Below are positions 37,135 to 44,533 of a DNA stretch of 64,000 nucleotides, one piece after another; position 1 is the stretch's first letter; each line of letters starts with the position of its first letter. This DNA is from CAZQHK01 sp964593455 (GTDB lineage Bacteria; Muiribacteriota; CAYSPT01), in the NCBI GenBank assembly GCA_964593455.1, contig CAZQHK010000007.1, positions 1-64,000 on the forward strand. The letters are read 5' to 3'. A program made the translations under genes and the position numbers. A model generated the notes under the pieces. That model saw only the letters and a program-made list of their open reading frames with translations, did no database searches and was not told the DNA's origin.

Positions 37135-38238
37135 ATGGTTGTTGAACTGTTGGTCAGTGTAGGCGTGGCCTGTCTGATTACCGGGCTGCTGGCGCTCTTA
37201 ATCGTCATCGCCGGCGCCACTATCGCCGACTACGGGGAGGTCACGGTCAGCGTCAACAAAGAGCGCAAACTGACGGTCCGGGGCGGCAAACCGCTGTTGG
37301 CCACCCTGAAGGACGAGAAGATCTTCATTCCCTCGGCCTGCGGCGGCCGGGGATCGTGCGGACTTTGCAAGGTAAAGGTCTTAAAAGGCGCCGGCGATAT
37401 ATTGCCCACGGAGCTTCCCTGGCTCGATGCCGATGAAAAAAAAGAAGGCGTGCGCCTCTCCTGCCAGCTCAAAGTCAAACGCGATTTCAGTATTAAGATC
37501 CCCGAGGAGCTCTTCAAGGTCAAGCAATACCAGACCGAAGTGACGGCCGTAAAAGACCTGACTTACGACATCAAGGAGATCACCTTAAAACTCCTGGAAC
37601 CGGCAGAGATGTCCTTTAAAGCCGGCCAGTTCATCCAATTCGAAGTGCCGCCCTACGAGTTGACCGACGAACCGGTCTACCGGGCTTACTCTATCGCCTC
37701 TGCACCCGATGAAACAAACAGCCTTCAGTTGGAGATACGGCTGGTCCCTAACGGAATCTGCACCACCTATGTCCATAAATACATCAAGACGGGCGACCGG
37801 ATCACCATTAACGGGCCCTATGGGGACTTCTATCTCCGTGACACCGGCCGGGACATCATTTTCATGGCCGGCGGCTCGGGGATGGCGCCTATCAGGTCGA
37901 TCCTTTTCGACATGTGTGATAAAGGCAACGAGCGGCGGGCCCATTACTTTTTCGGGGCCCGGGCGCGGCGCGATCTGTTCCTGGTGGACGAGATGCGGGG
38001 ATTTGAAAAAAAGCTTCCCGGTTTCACCTTTGTCCCCTCTCTTTCCTGCCCCGATCCGGAAGACAGTTGGGACGGCGCCGCAGGCTGGAACACCGAGGTG
38101 TTTAACCGGATGCTGGGACGATGTGAGAACGCCGAAGCGTATCTCTGCGGCAGCCCCGGAATGATCGAGTCATGTATCGAGGTGTTGACCGCCAAGGGTG
38201 TGCCGGAGGAGTTGATCTACTATGATAAGTTCGCCTGA
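37135..38238 (+). CDS. nqrF: Na+-translocating NADH:quinone reductase subunit F
   Basis: The 367-aa electron entry subunit has an N-terminal membrane helix, then a plant-type [2Fe-2S] domain with SACGGRGSCGLCKVKVL and the fourth ligand in LSCQLKV. The FAD domain contains RAYSIASAPDE, and the NADH domain has FMAGGSGMAPIRSILF and AYLCGSPGM. This NADH-oxidising subunit identifies the complex as Nqr rather than Rnf, which would use RnfB/RnfC. Length is slightly below the usual ~405 aa. The following gene starts 30 bases later. Confidence 0.94.
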   Translation: MVVELLVSVGVACLITGLLALLIVIAGATIADYGEVTVSVNKERKLTVRGGKPLLATLKDEKIFIPSACGGRGSCGLCKVKVLKGAGDILPTELPWLDADEKKEGVRLSCQLKVKRDFSIKIPEELFKVKQYQTEVTAVKDLTYDIKEITLKLLEPAEMSFKAGQFIQFEVPPYELTDEPVYRAYSIASAPDETNSLQLEIRLVPNGICTTYVHKYIKTGDRITINGPYGDFYLRDTGRDIIFMAGGSGMAPIRSILFDMCDKGNERRAHYFFGARARRDLFLVDEMRGFEKKLPGFTFVPSLSCPDPEDSWDGAAGWNTEVFNRMLGRCENAEAYLCGSPGMIESCIEVLTAKGVPEELIYYDKFA

Positions 38239-38268
38239 ATTGATTCTTTCACGTGGTGGAGGTGTGCG

Positions 38269-38736
38269 ATGAAACAAACCGTGCAGTTGGACAGAATCCA
38301 GGAAGCCATGAAGCCGGGCACGGGCAGCCGTGACGGGTTTCTCGGTAACGACCGGCGGAATCTGATCGATATTCTCACCGAAGACGACGCGGCCGTGAAA
38401 CGGCTCGATCTCAGTCACGAACAGATCTCCGCCCGGATGCGTTTTTTCCGTGACACCGGGTTCAAATATGAATGTGAGTTCGTCTCAGTGGAACCGCACT
38501 TCGAGGTGGCTGTGGCAAGTTTCCGCGGCCGTCTTTGCTGCCCATTTAACGACACCAGGATCGTCCGCAAGACCAATGTCACGGTCAGAAACCTGCGCCT
38601 CGGACAGGCGATTACCTATACCGATCTCAATATTCACATGATCGAACAACATGGATTTTACGAAGGAAAAGGAGCCGTCTACCGCCTGGAACCGAAAGAC
38701 CTGGCGGAAATTCTGGAGATAAAACCCGAAGCCTAA
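38269..38736 (+). CDS. Conserved hypothetical protein at the end of the nqr operon
   Basis: 155 aa, soluble, no signal peptide. Start ATG behind GGAGG, only 30 bases after nqrF, so it is likely co-transcribed. The N-terminal half is helical (DRIQEAMKPGTGSRDGFLG); the C-terminal half is beta-rich with a conserved-looking SFRGRLCCPFNDTRIVRKTN segment holding adjacent cysteines. I do not recognise the family. Its stop overlaps the convergent rubredoxin stop by four bases. Confidence 0.8.
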   Translation: MKQTVQLDRIQEAMKPGTGSRDGFLGNDRRNLIDILTEDDAAVKRLDLSHEQISARMRFFRDTGFKYECEFVSVEPHFEVAVASFRGRLCCPFNDTRIVRKTNVTVRNLRLGQAITYTDLNIHMIEQHGFYEGKGAVYRLEPKDLAEILEIKPEA

Positions 38737-38894
38737 CCTTCGGGTTCGAAATCATCTTTCTCCACACCGCACACCGGGCATACCCAATCATCGGAAAGAT
38801 TTTCAAAGGCGGTGCCAGCTTCGATACCGGCGTTCGGGTCACCCTGCTCGGGGTCATACACATACCCGCATACTGTGCACACGTACTTCTTCAT
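38733..38894 (-). CDS. Rubredoxin
   Basis: A 53-aa protein read directly from the bases: MKKYVCTVCGYVYDPEQGDP ... NLSDDWVCPVCGVEKDDFEP. Both CxxC knuckles (CTVCG and CPVCG) that bind the single iron are present, with the aromatic core Tyr, Phe and Trp. Ribosome site AGGAG upstream. It ends the oxygen-defence operon and would pass electrons to the flavodiiron protein, rubrerythrin or desulfoferrodoxin encoded upstream. Confidence 0.97.
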   Translation of the reverse strand: MKKYVCTVCGYVYDPEQGDPNAGIEAGTAFENLSDDWVCPVCGVEKDDFEPEG

Positions 38895-38920
38895 AATCTC
38901 ATGACACTCCTTTTCCTTTT

Positions 38921-38967
38921 ACCCGAATACTTCGACTCGCTACGATGATTCGTGAATTAATCGGGTT
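38921..38967 (-). repeat. Short dispersed repeat (family 2), palindromic copy
   Basis: On the minus strand AACCCGATTAATTCACGAAT, then CATCGTAGCGAG, ending TATTCGGGT. The ends ACCCGAAT and AATCGGGT are partly complementary. It sits between the flavodiiron gene and rubredoxin. Confidence 0.6.
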
Positions 38968-38970
38968 ACG

Positions 38971-40185
38971 TTATGTTCCATCTTCCAGCTGATCAGCCAG
39001 TTTTTCGGCCACTGTCTGCCCCAGCTCGAAGCAGCGCTTAAGCTCCTCATCGCCGGGAACGTAGAGCGTTTTCAAGCTCTCCGACACGAGCTCGACCTTC
39101 ATCTCTCTCAGCACCGCTTCCACCTGTTTGACCGACTCCCCGCTCCATCCGTACGAACCGAAGGCCGCCCCTATCTTGTTCTGAGGTTTGAGGCCCTTGA
39201 GATAGGTCAACACATCGGCTACCGTGGGGAAGATATTGTTGTTCATGGTAGGTGATCCCACCAGCAGCGCCCCGGCGTCGAGCACCTCGGTGGCCACGTC
39301 GCTCCGGTGACTGGAGCGTAGCTTCATCAGCTTTACTTCGGTGCCGCCCTGCGCCAGTCCGTCACATAAAGCCCTGGCCATCTTCTCGGTGCTGCCCCAC
39401 ATCGTATCATACACGATGACGGCTTTGTTCTTCGGGACCTGGACAGCCCAGTCCGCGTAGAGGCCGACGATAGTGCCCGGGTCTTCACGCCAGATGGGGC
39501 CGTGGTCGGGAGCGATGATATCAAACTCCAGCCCGAGATCCGTCACCCGTTTGAGAAGTTTCAGGACCCGGGGCGAGAACGGCAGGAGGATGTTGGCATA
39601 GTACTTGGCCGCCTCCCACTCCAGCACCTCGTCGGGAATCTCGTCAGCGAACCGTTCGCTGCTGGCCAGGTGCATACCGAATCCATCCTGTGAGAAGAGC
39701 AGTTTTTCATCTGCCAGGTAGCTGATCATGCTGTCGGGCCAGTGAATCATTCTGGTTTCCAGAAAACTGAGCGTCCGGTTACCGAGACTGAGCGTCTCCC
39801 CGTCCTTGACAGGCACGATCTCCTTTTCAAGCCGGAAATGTTTGTTCAAAGCCCTCACTCCCATGGGAGAAGCAAAGACCTTCTCGGGACCGACCAGGTC
39901 GATCAGCTGCGGAAGACAGCCGGAGTGGTCCATCTCCGAGTGGTTGGAGATGATGTATTTGATATTAGACGGTGCCGTCACCGAGGCGATACGGGACAGA
40001 ATCTCGTCCTTGAACGGAGCTTTGACCGTATCGAGCAGCGTGATCTTGTCGGCCATGATGAGATACGCGTTGTAGGTGGTTCCCCGGCCGGTCAGGTATC
40101 CGTGAAAATCGCGGATTGACCAGTCTATGGCCCCCACCCAGTAGACATCGTCGGTCACCTGGACCGCTTTGAAAGGACCGGTCAC
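38971..40185 (-). CDS. Flavodiiron protein (rubredoxin:oxygen oxidoreductase family, FprA-like)
   Basis: 404 aa. The N-terminal metallo-beta-lactamase-like diiron domain contains NHSEMDHSGCLPQL (HxExDH ligands), IHWPDSMISY and APDHGPIW. The C-terminal flavodoxin domain contains VIVYDTMWGSTEKMARAL and SPTMNNNIFP for FMN binding. It reduces oxygen (or NO) to water with electrons from rubredoxin, which is encoded next. GTG start at 40185 with GGAGG 9 bases upstream, two bases after the preceding stop. Confidence 0.95.
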   Translation of the reverse strand: MTGPFKAVQVTDDVYWVGAIDWSIRDFHGYLTGRGTTYNAYLIMADKITLLDTVKAPFKDEILSRIASVTAPSNIKYIISNHSEMDHSGCLPQLIDLVGPEKVFASPMGVRALNKHFRLEKEIVPVKDGETLSLGNRTLSFLETRMIHWPDSMISYLADEKLLFSQDGFGMHLASSERFADEIPDEVLEWEAAKYYANILLPFSPRVLKLLKRVTDLGLEFDIIAPDHGPIWREDPGTIVGLYADWAVQVPKNKAVIVYDTMWGSTEKMARALCDGLAQGGTEVKLMKLRSSHRSDVATEVLDAGALLVGSPTMNNNIFPTVADVLTYLKGLKPQNKIGAAFGSYGWSGESVKQVEAVLREMKVELVSESLKTLYVPGDEELKRCFELGQTVAEKLADQLEDGT

Positions 40186-40186
40186 G

Positions 40187-40690
40187 TCAGGATGCCTCGG
40201 CGGCGCAAACCCTGGCCAGTTCCTTCTTGATAACGGCCACGTGGGTGATCTCTTCGCGGATGATGTTGTCTATCTTGTCCCTGCCAAACCGCTCCGGGAC
40301 CAGTTCCTTCAGGCCCACGAAAAAGACGATGGAATCGCGTTCTTTCTTGATGGCGCTCTTCAGTATTTCAGCCGGCGTGGTGGCCGACGTCAGAGCACAG
40401 GTGTCGTGTTTCAGGTCGAACACGTGATCGTCTGCCAACGATTGAAGATACAAACTTATCAGTCCTTCGGGATCGTAGGCCAAAGGCTGTTTATCCGTTT
40501 CCGTCAAAGCCGCCTTCATGGCTTTAAACGTCTTCTCATGCTCCACTTCCATGGCGGCCAGGTCGGCCAGAAATTTCTTGGCGTCCTGATCATCGAAGCA
40601 GTCCTGGGCCTGGCTGTAGAAGACGACCCCGTTCCGCTCGATTTCGCATGCCATTTCAAGAACCTCGTCGATGTTGAACCTGATTCCCAT
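40187..40690 (-). CDS. Ferritin-like diiron protein
   Basis: 167 aa four-helix-bundle protein of the rubrerythrin/ferritin-like type without a rubredoxin tail. Ligand-bearing segments: MACEIERNGVVFY, AMEVEHEKTFKAM, KKERDSIVFFVGL and REEITHVAVIKKEL, giving the ExxH-type set on helices. It lies between the deleted ferritin and the flavodiiron gene in the stress operon. Likely a peroxidase or iron-handling protein. Confidence 0.88.
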   Translation of the reverse strand: MGIRFNIDEVLEMACEIERNGVVFYSQAQDCFDDQDAKKFLADLAAMEVEHEKTFKAMKAALTETDKQPLAYDPEGLISLYLQSLADDHVFDLKHDTCALTSATTPAEILKSAIKKERDSIVFFVGLKELVPERFGRDKIDNIIREEITHVAVIKKELARVCAAEAS

Positions 40691-40693
40691 TGG

Positions 40694-40873
40694 TTATTCT
40701 CCTCCCAAAGCGGGTGGCGGATACACGAATGTCCTGACACCCAGTTCCCGGTCGAGCATGAGCAGCCCGTGACCGGATCCGCCGACCAGCCGCATCTGTG
40801 TGGCCACCTTTGATGTAGTGCCCTCTTCCTCTATCTGTTCGTTCATGGCCAGGAGCATCTTTTTACTGATCAT
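40694..40873 (-). pseudogene. Internally deleted ferritin
   Basis: 59 aa: MISKKMLLAMNEQI is the usual start of bacterial ferritin A, and IEEEGTTSKVATQMRLVGGS plus GHGLLMLDREL is the usual end of a ferritin. The ~100-residue four-helix core with the ferroxidase centre is missing between them. The fusion occurs at the repeated peptide NEQI / EQIEEE, suggesting a deletion between short repeats. The frame is intact, but the product cannot form the ferritin fold. It could be a natural deletion or an assembly collapse. Confidence 0.8.
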
Positions 40874-40881
40874 CAAGCTCC

Positions 40882-41268
40882 TCAGTTTTCCCAGAGACCG
40901 TGCAGGTTGCAATATTCCCGGACGGAGATTTCAGCGCCTTCCACACAACAGAAGGAGGCTTCGGCCGGAGCTCCCGGTTTCAAAAACTGCCGAAAAGCTT
41001 TGCCGTCGGCCACAAACTCGATCCATTCGATATAGTGCTCGTCTGTCATCGGATGGGCGGCGTTCTGCCCTACTCGGACTTTGATCCCGCCTTCGACTTT
41101 CTCGATAAAGGGAACGTGTTTCTGTACCGCCGGATCTTCAGTCTTCTCCTCGAAAGCCTTTATGGCCATGCCACAGCAGTAAAGCGTGCCGCTGCCCGAG
41201 TGAAGCACCTCTACGATATTGCCACAAATCTCGCATTTATAGATTCCCAATTTCTTAGCCATTTTCAT
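40882..41268 (-). CDS. Desulfoferrodoxin (superoxide reductase)
   Basis: A ~128-aa protein with an N-terminal desulforedoxin domain (YKCEICGNIVEV ... LYCCGM, four Cys for Fe) and the superoxide reductase domain (KHVPFIEKVEGGIKVRVG, HPMTDEHYIEWIE, REYCNLHGLW) with the His/Cys ligands of the catalytic iron. It reduces superoxide to peroxide without making oxygen. ATG 41268 has AGGGG nearby; ATG 41262 is an alternative. It sits in the minus-strand stress operon. Confidence 0.96.
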   Translation of the reverse strand: MKMAKKLGIYKCEICGNIVEVLHSGSGTLYCCGMAIKAFEEKTEDPAVQKHVPFIEKVEGGIKVRVGQNAAHPMTDEHYIEWIEFVADGKAFRQFLKPGAPAEASFCCVEGAEISVREYCNLHGLWEN

Positions 41269-41405
41269 ATTGCCCCTTTCAGGTACTACTATCAAAAATA
41301 GTTATTGTAACAGTATCCTTATACTACATTTCAGGCCGACCAATCCAGCCTCTCCATTTACACGTTTTTTCGAGGACAGGATCAACAGGCTTACATGAGC
41401 CTCTA

Positions 41406-41978
41406 CTACCAGTTCTCACCCAAAAGCTCGAAATGTGCCTGCCCGTGAGCGCACGCCGGACAGCATTCGGGAGCCTCGTCCCCCTCGTGCACGTACCCGC
41501 AGTTGATGCAACGCCATTTGGCCGCCTGCGTCCGTTTGAAAACCTGCCCGGACTCGATATTGGCCCGGAGCTCGTTGTACCGTTTCTCATGCTGTTTCTC
41601 CGCCACGGCAATGGCTTCGAAGATGTCGGCGATATCCGCGAATCCTTCCTCGCGGGCGGTCACGGCAAACCCGGGATACATGGTGGTCCACTCGAAGTTT
41701 TCGCCGCCGGCACCCGCCTTGAGGTTCTCCGCCGTGGGCCCGATCACTCCCGCCGGGAAAGCGGCCTGGATCTCCACGTCACCGCCCTTGAGCAGTTTGA
41801 ACAGACGCTTGGCGTGCTCCCGTTCCTGGTTGGCTGTTTCCTCGAAAATATCAGCTATCTGCCGAAATCCCTCTTTCTTCGCTTTGCTGCTGAAATAGGT
41901 GTAGCGGTTCCTGGCCTGCGACTCGCCGGCAAACGCCGTTAAAATGTTTGTTTCCGTCTGTGATCCTTTGAACTCCAT
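41406..41978 (-). CDS. Rubrerythrin
   Basis: 190 aa. N-terminal diiron four-helix domain (LTAFAGESQARNRYTYF, ETANQEREHAKRLFKLL, AIAVAEKQHEKRYNEL) followed by a C-terminal rubredoxin-like domain (WRCINCGYVHEGDEAPECCP, ACAHGQAHFELL). It acts as an NADH-dependent peroxidase in anaerobes, fed by rubredoxin. It lies 20 bases downstream of the permease gene on the same strand. Confidence 0.96.
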   Translation of the reverse strand: MEFKGSQTETNILTAFAGESQARNRYTYFSSKAKKEGFRQIADIFEETANQEREHAKRLFKLLKGGDVEIQAAFPAGVIGPTAENLKAGAGGENFEWTTMYPGFAVTAREEGFADIADIFEAIAVAEKQHEKRYNELRANIESGQVFKRTQAAKWRCINCGYVHEGDEAPECCPACAHGQAHFELLGENW

Positions 41979-41998
41979 TGTTTTCTTACCTCCTCTTT

Positions 41999-43378
41999 CT
42001 AACTCTCACCCGAACAACACGTCCCGGAGCACTTCCGGTCAGCCAGAGAGGACTCATTATCGGCCTTCTCCTCATCTTCAGGGCCAATCTGGTGCTCCTT
42101 GATTTCCACTTCATACCCGAGTTCTCTCACTGCGTTAGTCAATTCAGGTACGTCAAGTTCCCTTCCATCCACGACCGCAATACCTGATTTCAAATCCACC
42201 GATACATTCGTAATGCCCGCGCCTTCAGCCAGCGTCCGCGTCACGGTCTGAACACAATGTCCGCAGGTCATTCCGGAGACGATCAGGGTTGCCTTTTCCA
42301 GCACCGTGTTTGAATCTCCGCCCTCATCAAGACCGGTCCCGCAGGTACCGGCCTGACTTGAAACGGAACGAAAAAACGCCGCGCCCAGCACGGCCAGCAG
42401 CACGAAAGACGAGACTATCTTGACGGAATCCGGAAGCATCTCCCCCATGGCGGGAGCCGCCGACACTCCCTGGGTGGTGTAGAGATAGTCCAGTACTGTC
42501 CCGGCAATCAAAGCCACCACCGCCACCGTAACCAGGTAGACTATCGCCGTCATTTTTCCCATGATTTTCCACACCGTGGTGAAGGCGGCCGCGTTGGTAG
42601 CCGGACCGGTCATGAGGAAGACCAGGGCCGCGCCAGGCGATATACCTTTAAAAATGAGAGCCGCCGCGACCGGCACCGACGCGGTGGCACAGACATAGAC
42701 CGGCAGCCCCACCAGCATCATGAGCAGTTTGGCGGCCAGGCCCTCGCCCAGGTTGCCGGCCAGGAAATTGTCCGGGACCATGGCCGCTATTACTCCGGCT
42801 ATGGCCAGACCCGCCAGCAATGACTTCCCGATATCTCCGGGCAGGTTAACAAACCCGTAATGCAAAGCCTGGTAGATCTTTCCCCTATCGCTGCCGCCGG
42901 TGCAGCAGGCCTCGTTGCACTGCAAGTCCCTGCTCTCTTCCTCGGTTTCTCCGGTAGGCTCTATATACAACACCACCGCGCCCCCCAGGATAGCGCTTAT
43001 CAGGGCCGCAACCGGCCTGAATATGGCAAACACGGGACCCAGCAGGCTGAACGTGACCATGATGCTGTCCACGCTTGTTTGGGGTGTAGCCAGGAGAAAA
43101 GACGCGGTGGCCCCCCGGCTGGCCCCGTGCCGGCGAAGCGAAGCCGCCACCGGTATGACGCCGCAGGAACAAAGCGGCAGCGGAGCCCCCAACAGGGCCG
43201 CCTTGATTACGGACCACAAACTCTTGTCTCCCAGATGCTTTTCCACCGTCTCCGGTTTTATCAGCACCGATAGCACTCCCGCTACCAGGAAACCAAACAG
43301 GAGATAGGGAGACATCTCGCACAAGAGCTCCCAAAACTCGACCACGATATAGCCCAGCATTGTCATTGTCTTTCCCAT
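41999..43378 (-). CDS. SO_0444-type Cu/Zn efflux permease with C-terminal HMA domain
   Basis: A ~459-aa permease of the DUF318/ArsP-like superfamily with ~10 membrane helices. Signatures: LLGAPLPLCSCGVIPVAASL, FLLATPQTSVDSIMV, LPVYVCATASVPVAAAL and FLMTGPATNAAAF. A Cys-rich loop (CNEACCTGG) lies mid-protein. After the last helix comes a heavy-metal-associated domain (LIVSGMTCGHCVQTVTRTLA) and a Cys-rich end (CSGTCCSGES). It probably exports Cu or Zn. The ATG overlaps the stop of the Fur-family gene, so regulator and transporter are coupled. Confidence 0.9.
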   Translation of the reverse strand: MGKTMTMLGYIVVEFWELLCEMSPYLLFGFLVAGVLSVLIKPETVEKHLGDKSLWSVIKAALLGAPLPLCSCGVIPVAASLRRHGASRGATASFLLATPQTSVDSIMVTFSLLGPVFAIFRPVAALISAILGGAVVLYIEPTGETEEESRDLQCNEACCTGGSDRGKIYQALHYGFVNLPGDIGKSLLAGLAIAGVIAAMVPDNFLAGNLGEGLAAKLLMMLVGLPVYVCATASVPVAAALIFKGISPGAALVFLMTGPATNAAAFTTVWKIMGKMTAIVYLVTVAVVALIAGTVLDYLYTTQGVSAAPAMGEMLPDSVKIVSSFVLLAVLGAAFFRSVSSQAGTCGTGLDEGGDSNTVLEKATLIVSGMTCGHCVQTVTRTLAEGAGITNVSVDLKSGIAVVDGRELDVPELTNAVRELGYEVEIKEHQIGPEDEEKADNESSLADRKCSGTCCSGES

Positions 43379-43773
43379 CACGATCGCTCCTCGCGGCACC
43401 GTGGACAGAGCCCGAGAAATTTAAGGCGATGTCCGACGACCTCAAATCCGCTCTGGTTATCAATATGTTCTCCGGTTACTCTGACCAGCCCGGGTGGGAT
43501 ATCCTCCACCAGCCCGCACCTGACACAACAGAGATGATAATGGTTGCCAATGTCGCCGTCATACCGCCGGGCGGCGGTTCCCGTGACCATCTTCCGGACC
43601 AGCCCTTGCTCGGAAAGGATGTCCAGGTTTCTGTAGACCGTACCCAAGCTGATACGGGGTAATCTTTTCCTGACCATTGTATGGATTTCGGAAGCCGTGG
43701 GATGAGACGTGACCTGCTTCAATTCCTCCAGAATTACCTGACGCTGCCTGGTCATCCTGAGTTTTCCGGGCAA
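43378..43773 (-). CDS. Fur-family transcriptional regulator (PerR/Fur/Zur type)
   Basis: 131 aa: winged-helix domain (TASEIHTMVRKRLPRISLGT, VYRNLDILSEQGLVRK) followed by a dimer domain with HYHLCCVRCG and LCPRCREE, the two CxxC pairs of the structural zinc site. It heads the operon of metal permease and oxygen-defence genes, so a peroxide- or metal-sensing role is likely. The start is TTG 43773 behind AAGGAG; ATG 43755 is the alternative. An inverted repeat upstream probably allows autoregulation. Confidence 0.92.
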   Translation of the reverse strand: MPGKLRMTRQRQVILEELKQVTSHPTASEIHTMVRKRLPRISLGTVYRNLDILSEQGLVRKMVTGTAARRYDGDIGNHYHLCCVRCGLVEDIPPGLVRVTGEHIDNQSGFEVVGHRLKFLGLCPRCREERS

Positions 43774-43815
43774 TGAAATCAGTCTCCTTACATAGGAATC
43801 ACATATCTTTTCAAT

Positions 43816-43830
43816 TAGGAACCATTCCTA
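43816..43830. promoter_or_regulatory. Candidate Fur-family operator
   Basis: TAGGAACCATTCCTA, a perfect 6-3-6 inverted repeat about 43 bases upstream of the regulator start. A second half-like element TAGGAA lies at 43793-43798, next to the start. Confidence 0.55.
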
Positions 43831-43927
43831 GCTAACGAATACTACTTCCCCAAAGTTCCCGTGTCAATAAAATGGTTTTAAAAAAACTTTTTGTATTTGA
43901 AATTTTAATATTTACCTCCATCTCACA

Positions 43928-44040
43928 CCTTGCTTTCCACGCTTACTCTTCAGAGGGCGGGAGGAGGACTTTACCAAGAAGTGGACATTGCGGTGGGCAG
44001 AGAAACACTGGATTGAGCAGACCACCCTCAAGACAAGCCG
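43928..44040. repeat. Dispersed element, copy B
   Basis: The left end CCTTGCTTTCCACGCTTACT then CTTCAGAGGGCGGG matches the second-type end of copy A. The right end ACCACCCTCAAGACAAG is a diverged first-type end in inverse orientation. It fills the space between the Fur-family promoter and the end of the arsC-like gene. Confidence 0.6.
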
Positions 44041-44101
44041 GACAATGACAATTAAAGACGGTGGGTGACTCATGTAATACGCACGTTAGATGATTTGATT
44101 T

Positions 44102-44533
44102 TTACTCGGTTTCGAGTGATTCCGGGAGGGTCTCGACAAACCGCTTTATCTCGTCCCGCACCAGGCGGTAACACTCGAGCTTGTTCTCTTCCCCGTCAAC
44201 ACCAGCAGCCAGGCGCGGAGGATCATCAAAGCCGACATGATGGACATTCACGGCTCCGGGTAAAACCGGGCATGATTCCCTGGCATGAGCGCAAACCGTG
44301 ACCACGTGATCAAACAGCATCCCGGCCAGTTCATCGACGTGTTTGGAACGCTGGCCCGAGATGTCCACCCCTGCCTCAGCCATGACTGTTACCGCCATCG
44401 GGTTGAGTCCGTGGACCTCGATTCCCGCCGAATACGGCTCGATCAAATCGCCTTTCAGATACCGCGTCCATCCTTCGGCCATCTGGCTTCGGCAGGAGTT
44501 GCCCGTACAAAGAAATAGAAATCGTCTTTTCAT
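44102..44533 (-). CDS. arsC: ArsC-type arsenate reductase / low-molecular-weight protein tyrosine phosphatase
   Basis: 143 aa. The N-terminal phosphate loop is FLCTGNSCRSQMAEGW, with the catalytic Cys followed by Arg. Later comes VTVCAHARESCPVLPG, whose two Cys match the thioredoxin-coupled ArsC redox pair, and FDDPP, with the general-acid Asp. These features favour arsenate reductase over a plain phosphatase. It overlaps the PP-loop gene by 4 bases (ATGA) and ends the sulfur-transfer operon. Its link to sulfur chemistry here is unexplained. Confidence 0.88.
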   Translation of the reverse strand: MKRRFLFLCTGNSCRSQMAEGWTRYLKGDLIEPYSAGIEVHGLNPMAVTVMAEAGVDISGQRSKHVDELAGMLFDHVVTVCAHARESCPVLPGAVNVHHVGFDDPPRLAAGVDGEENKLECYRLVRDEIKRFVETLPESLETE

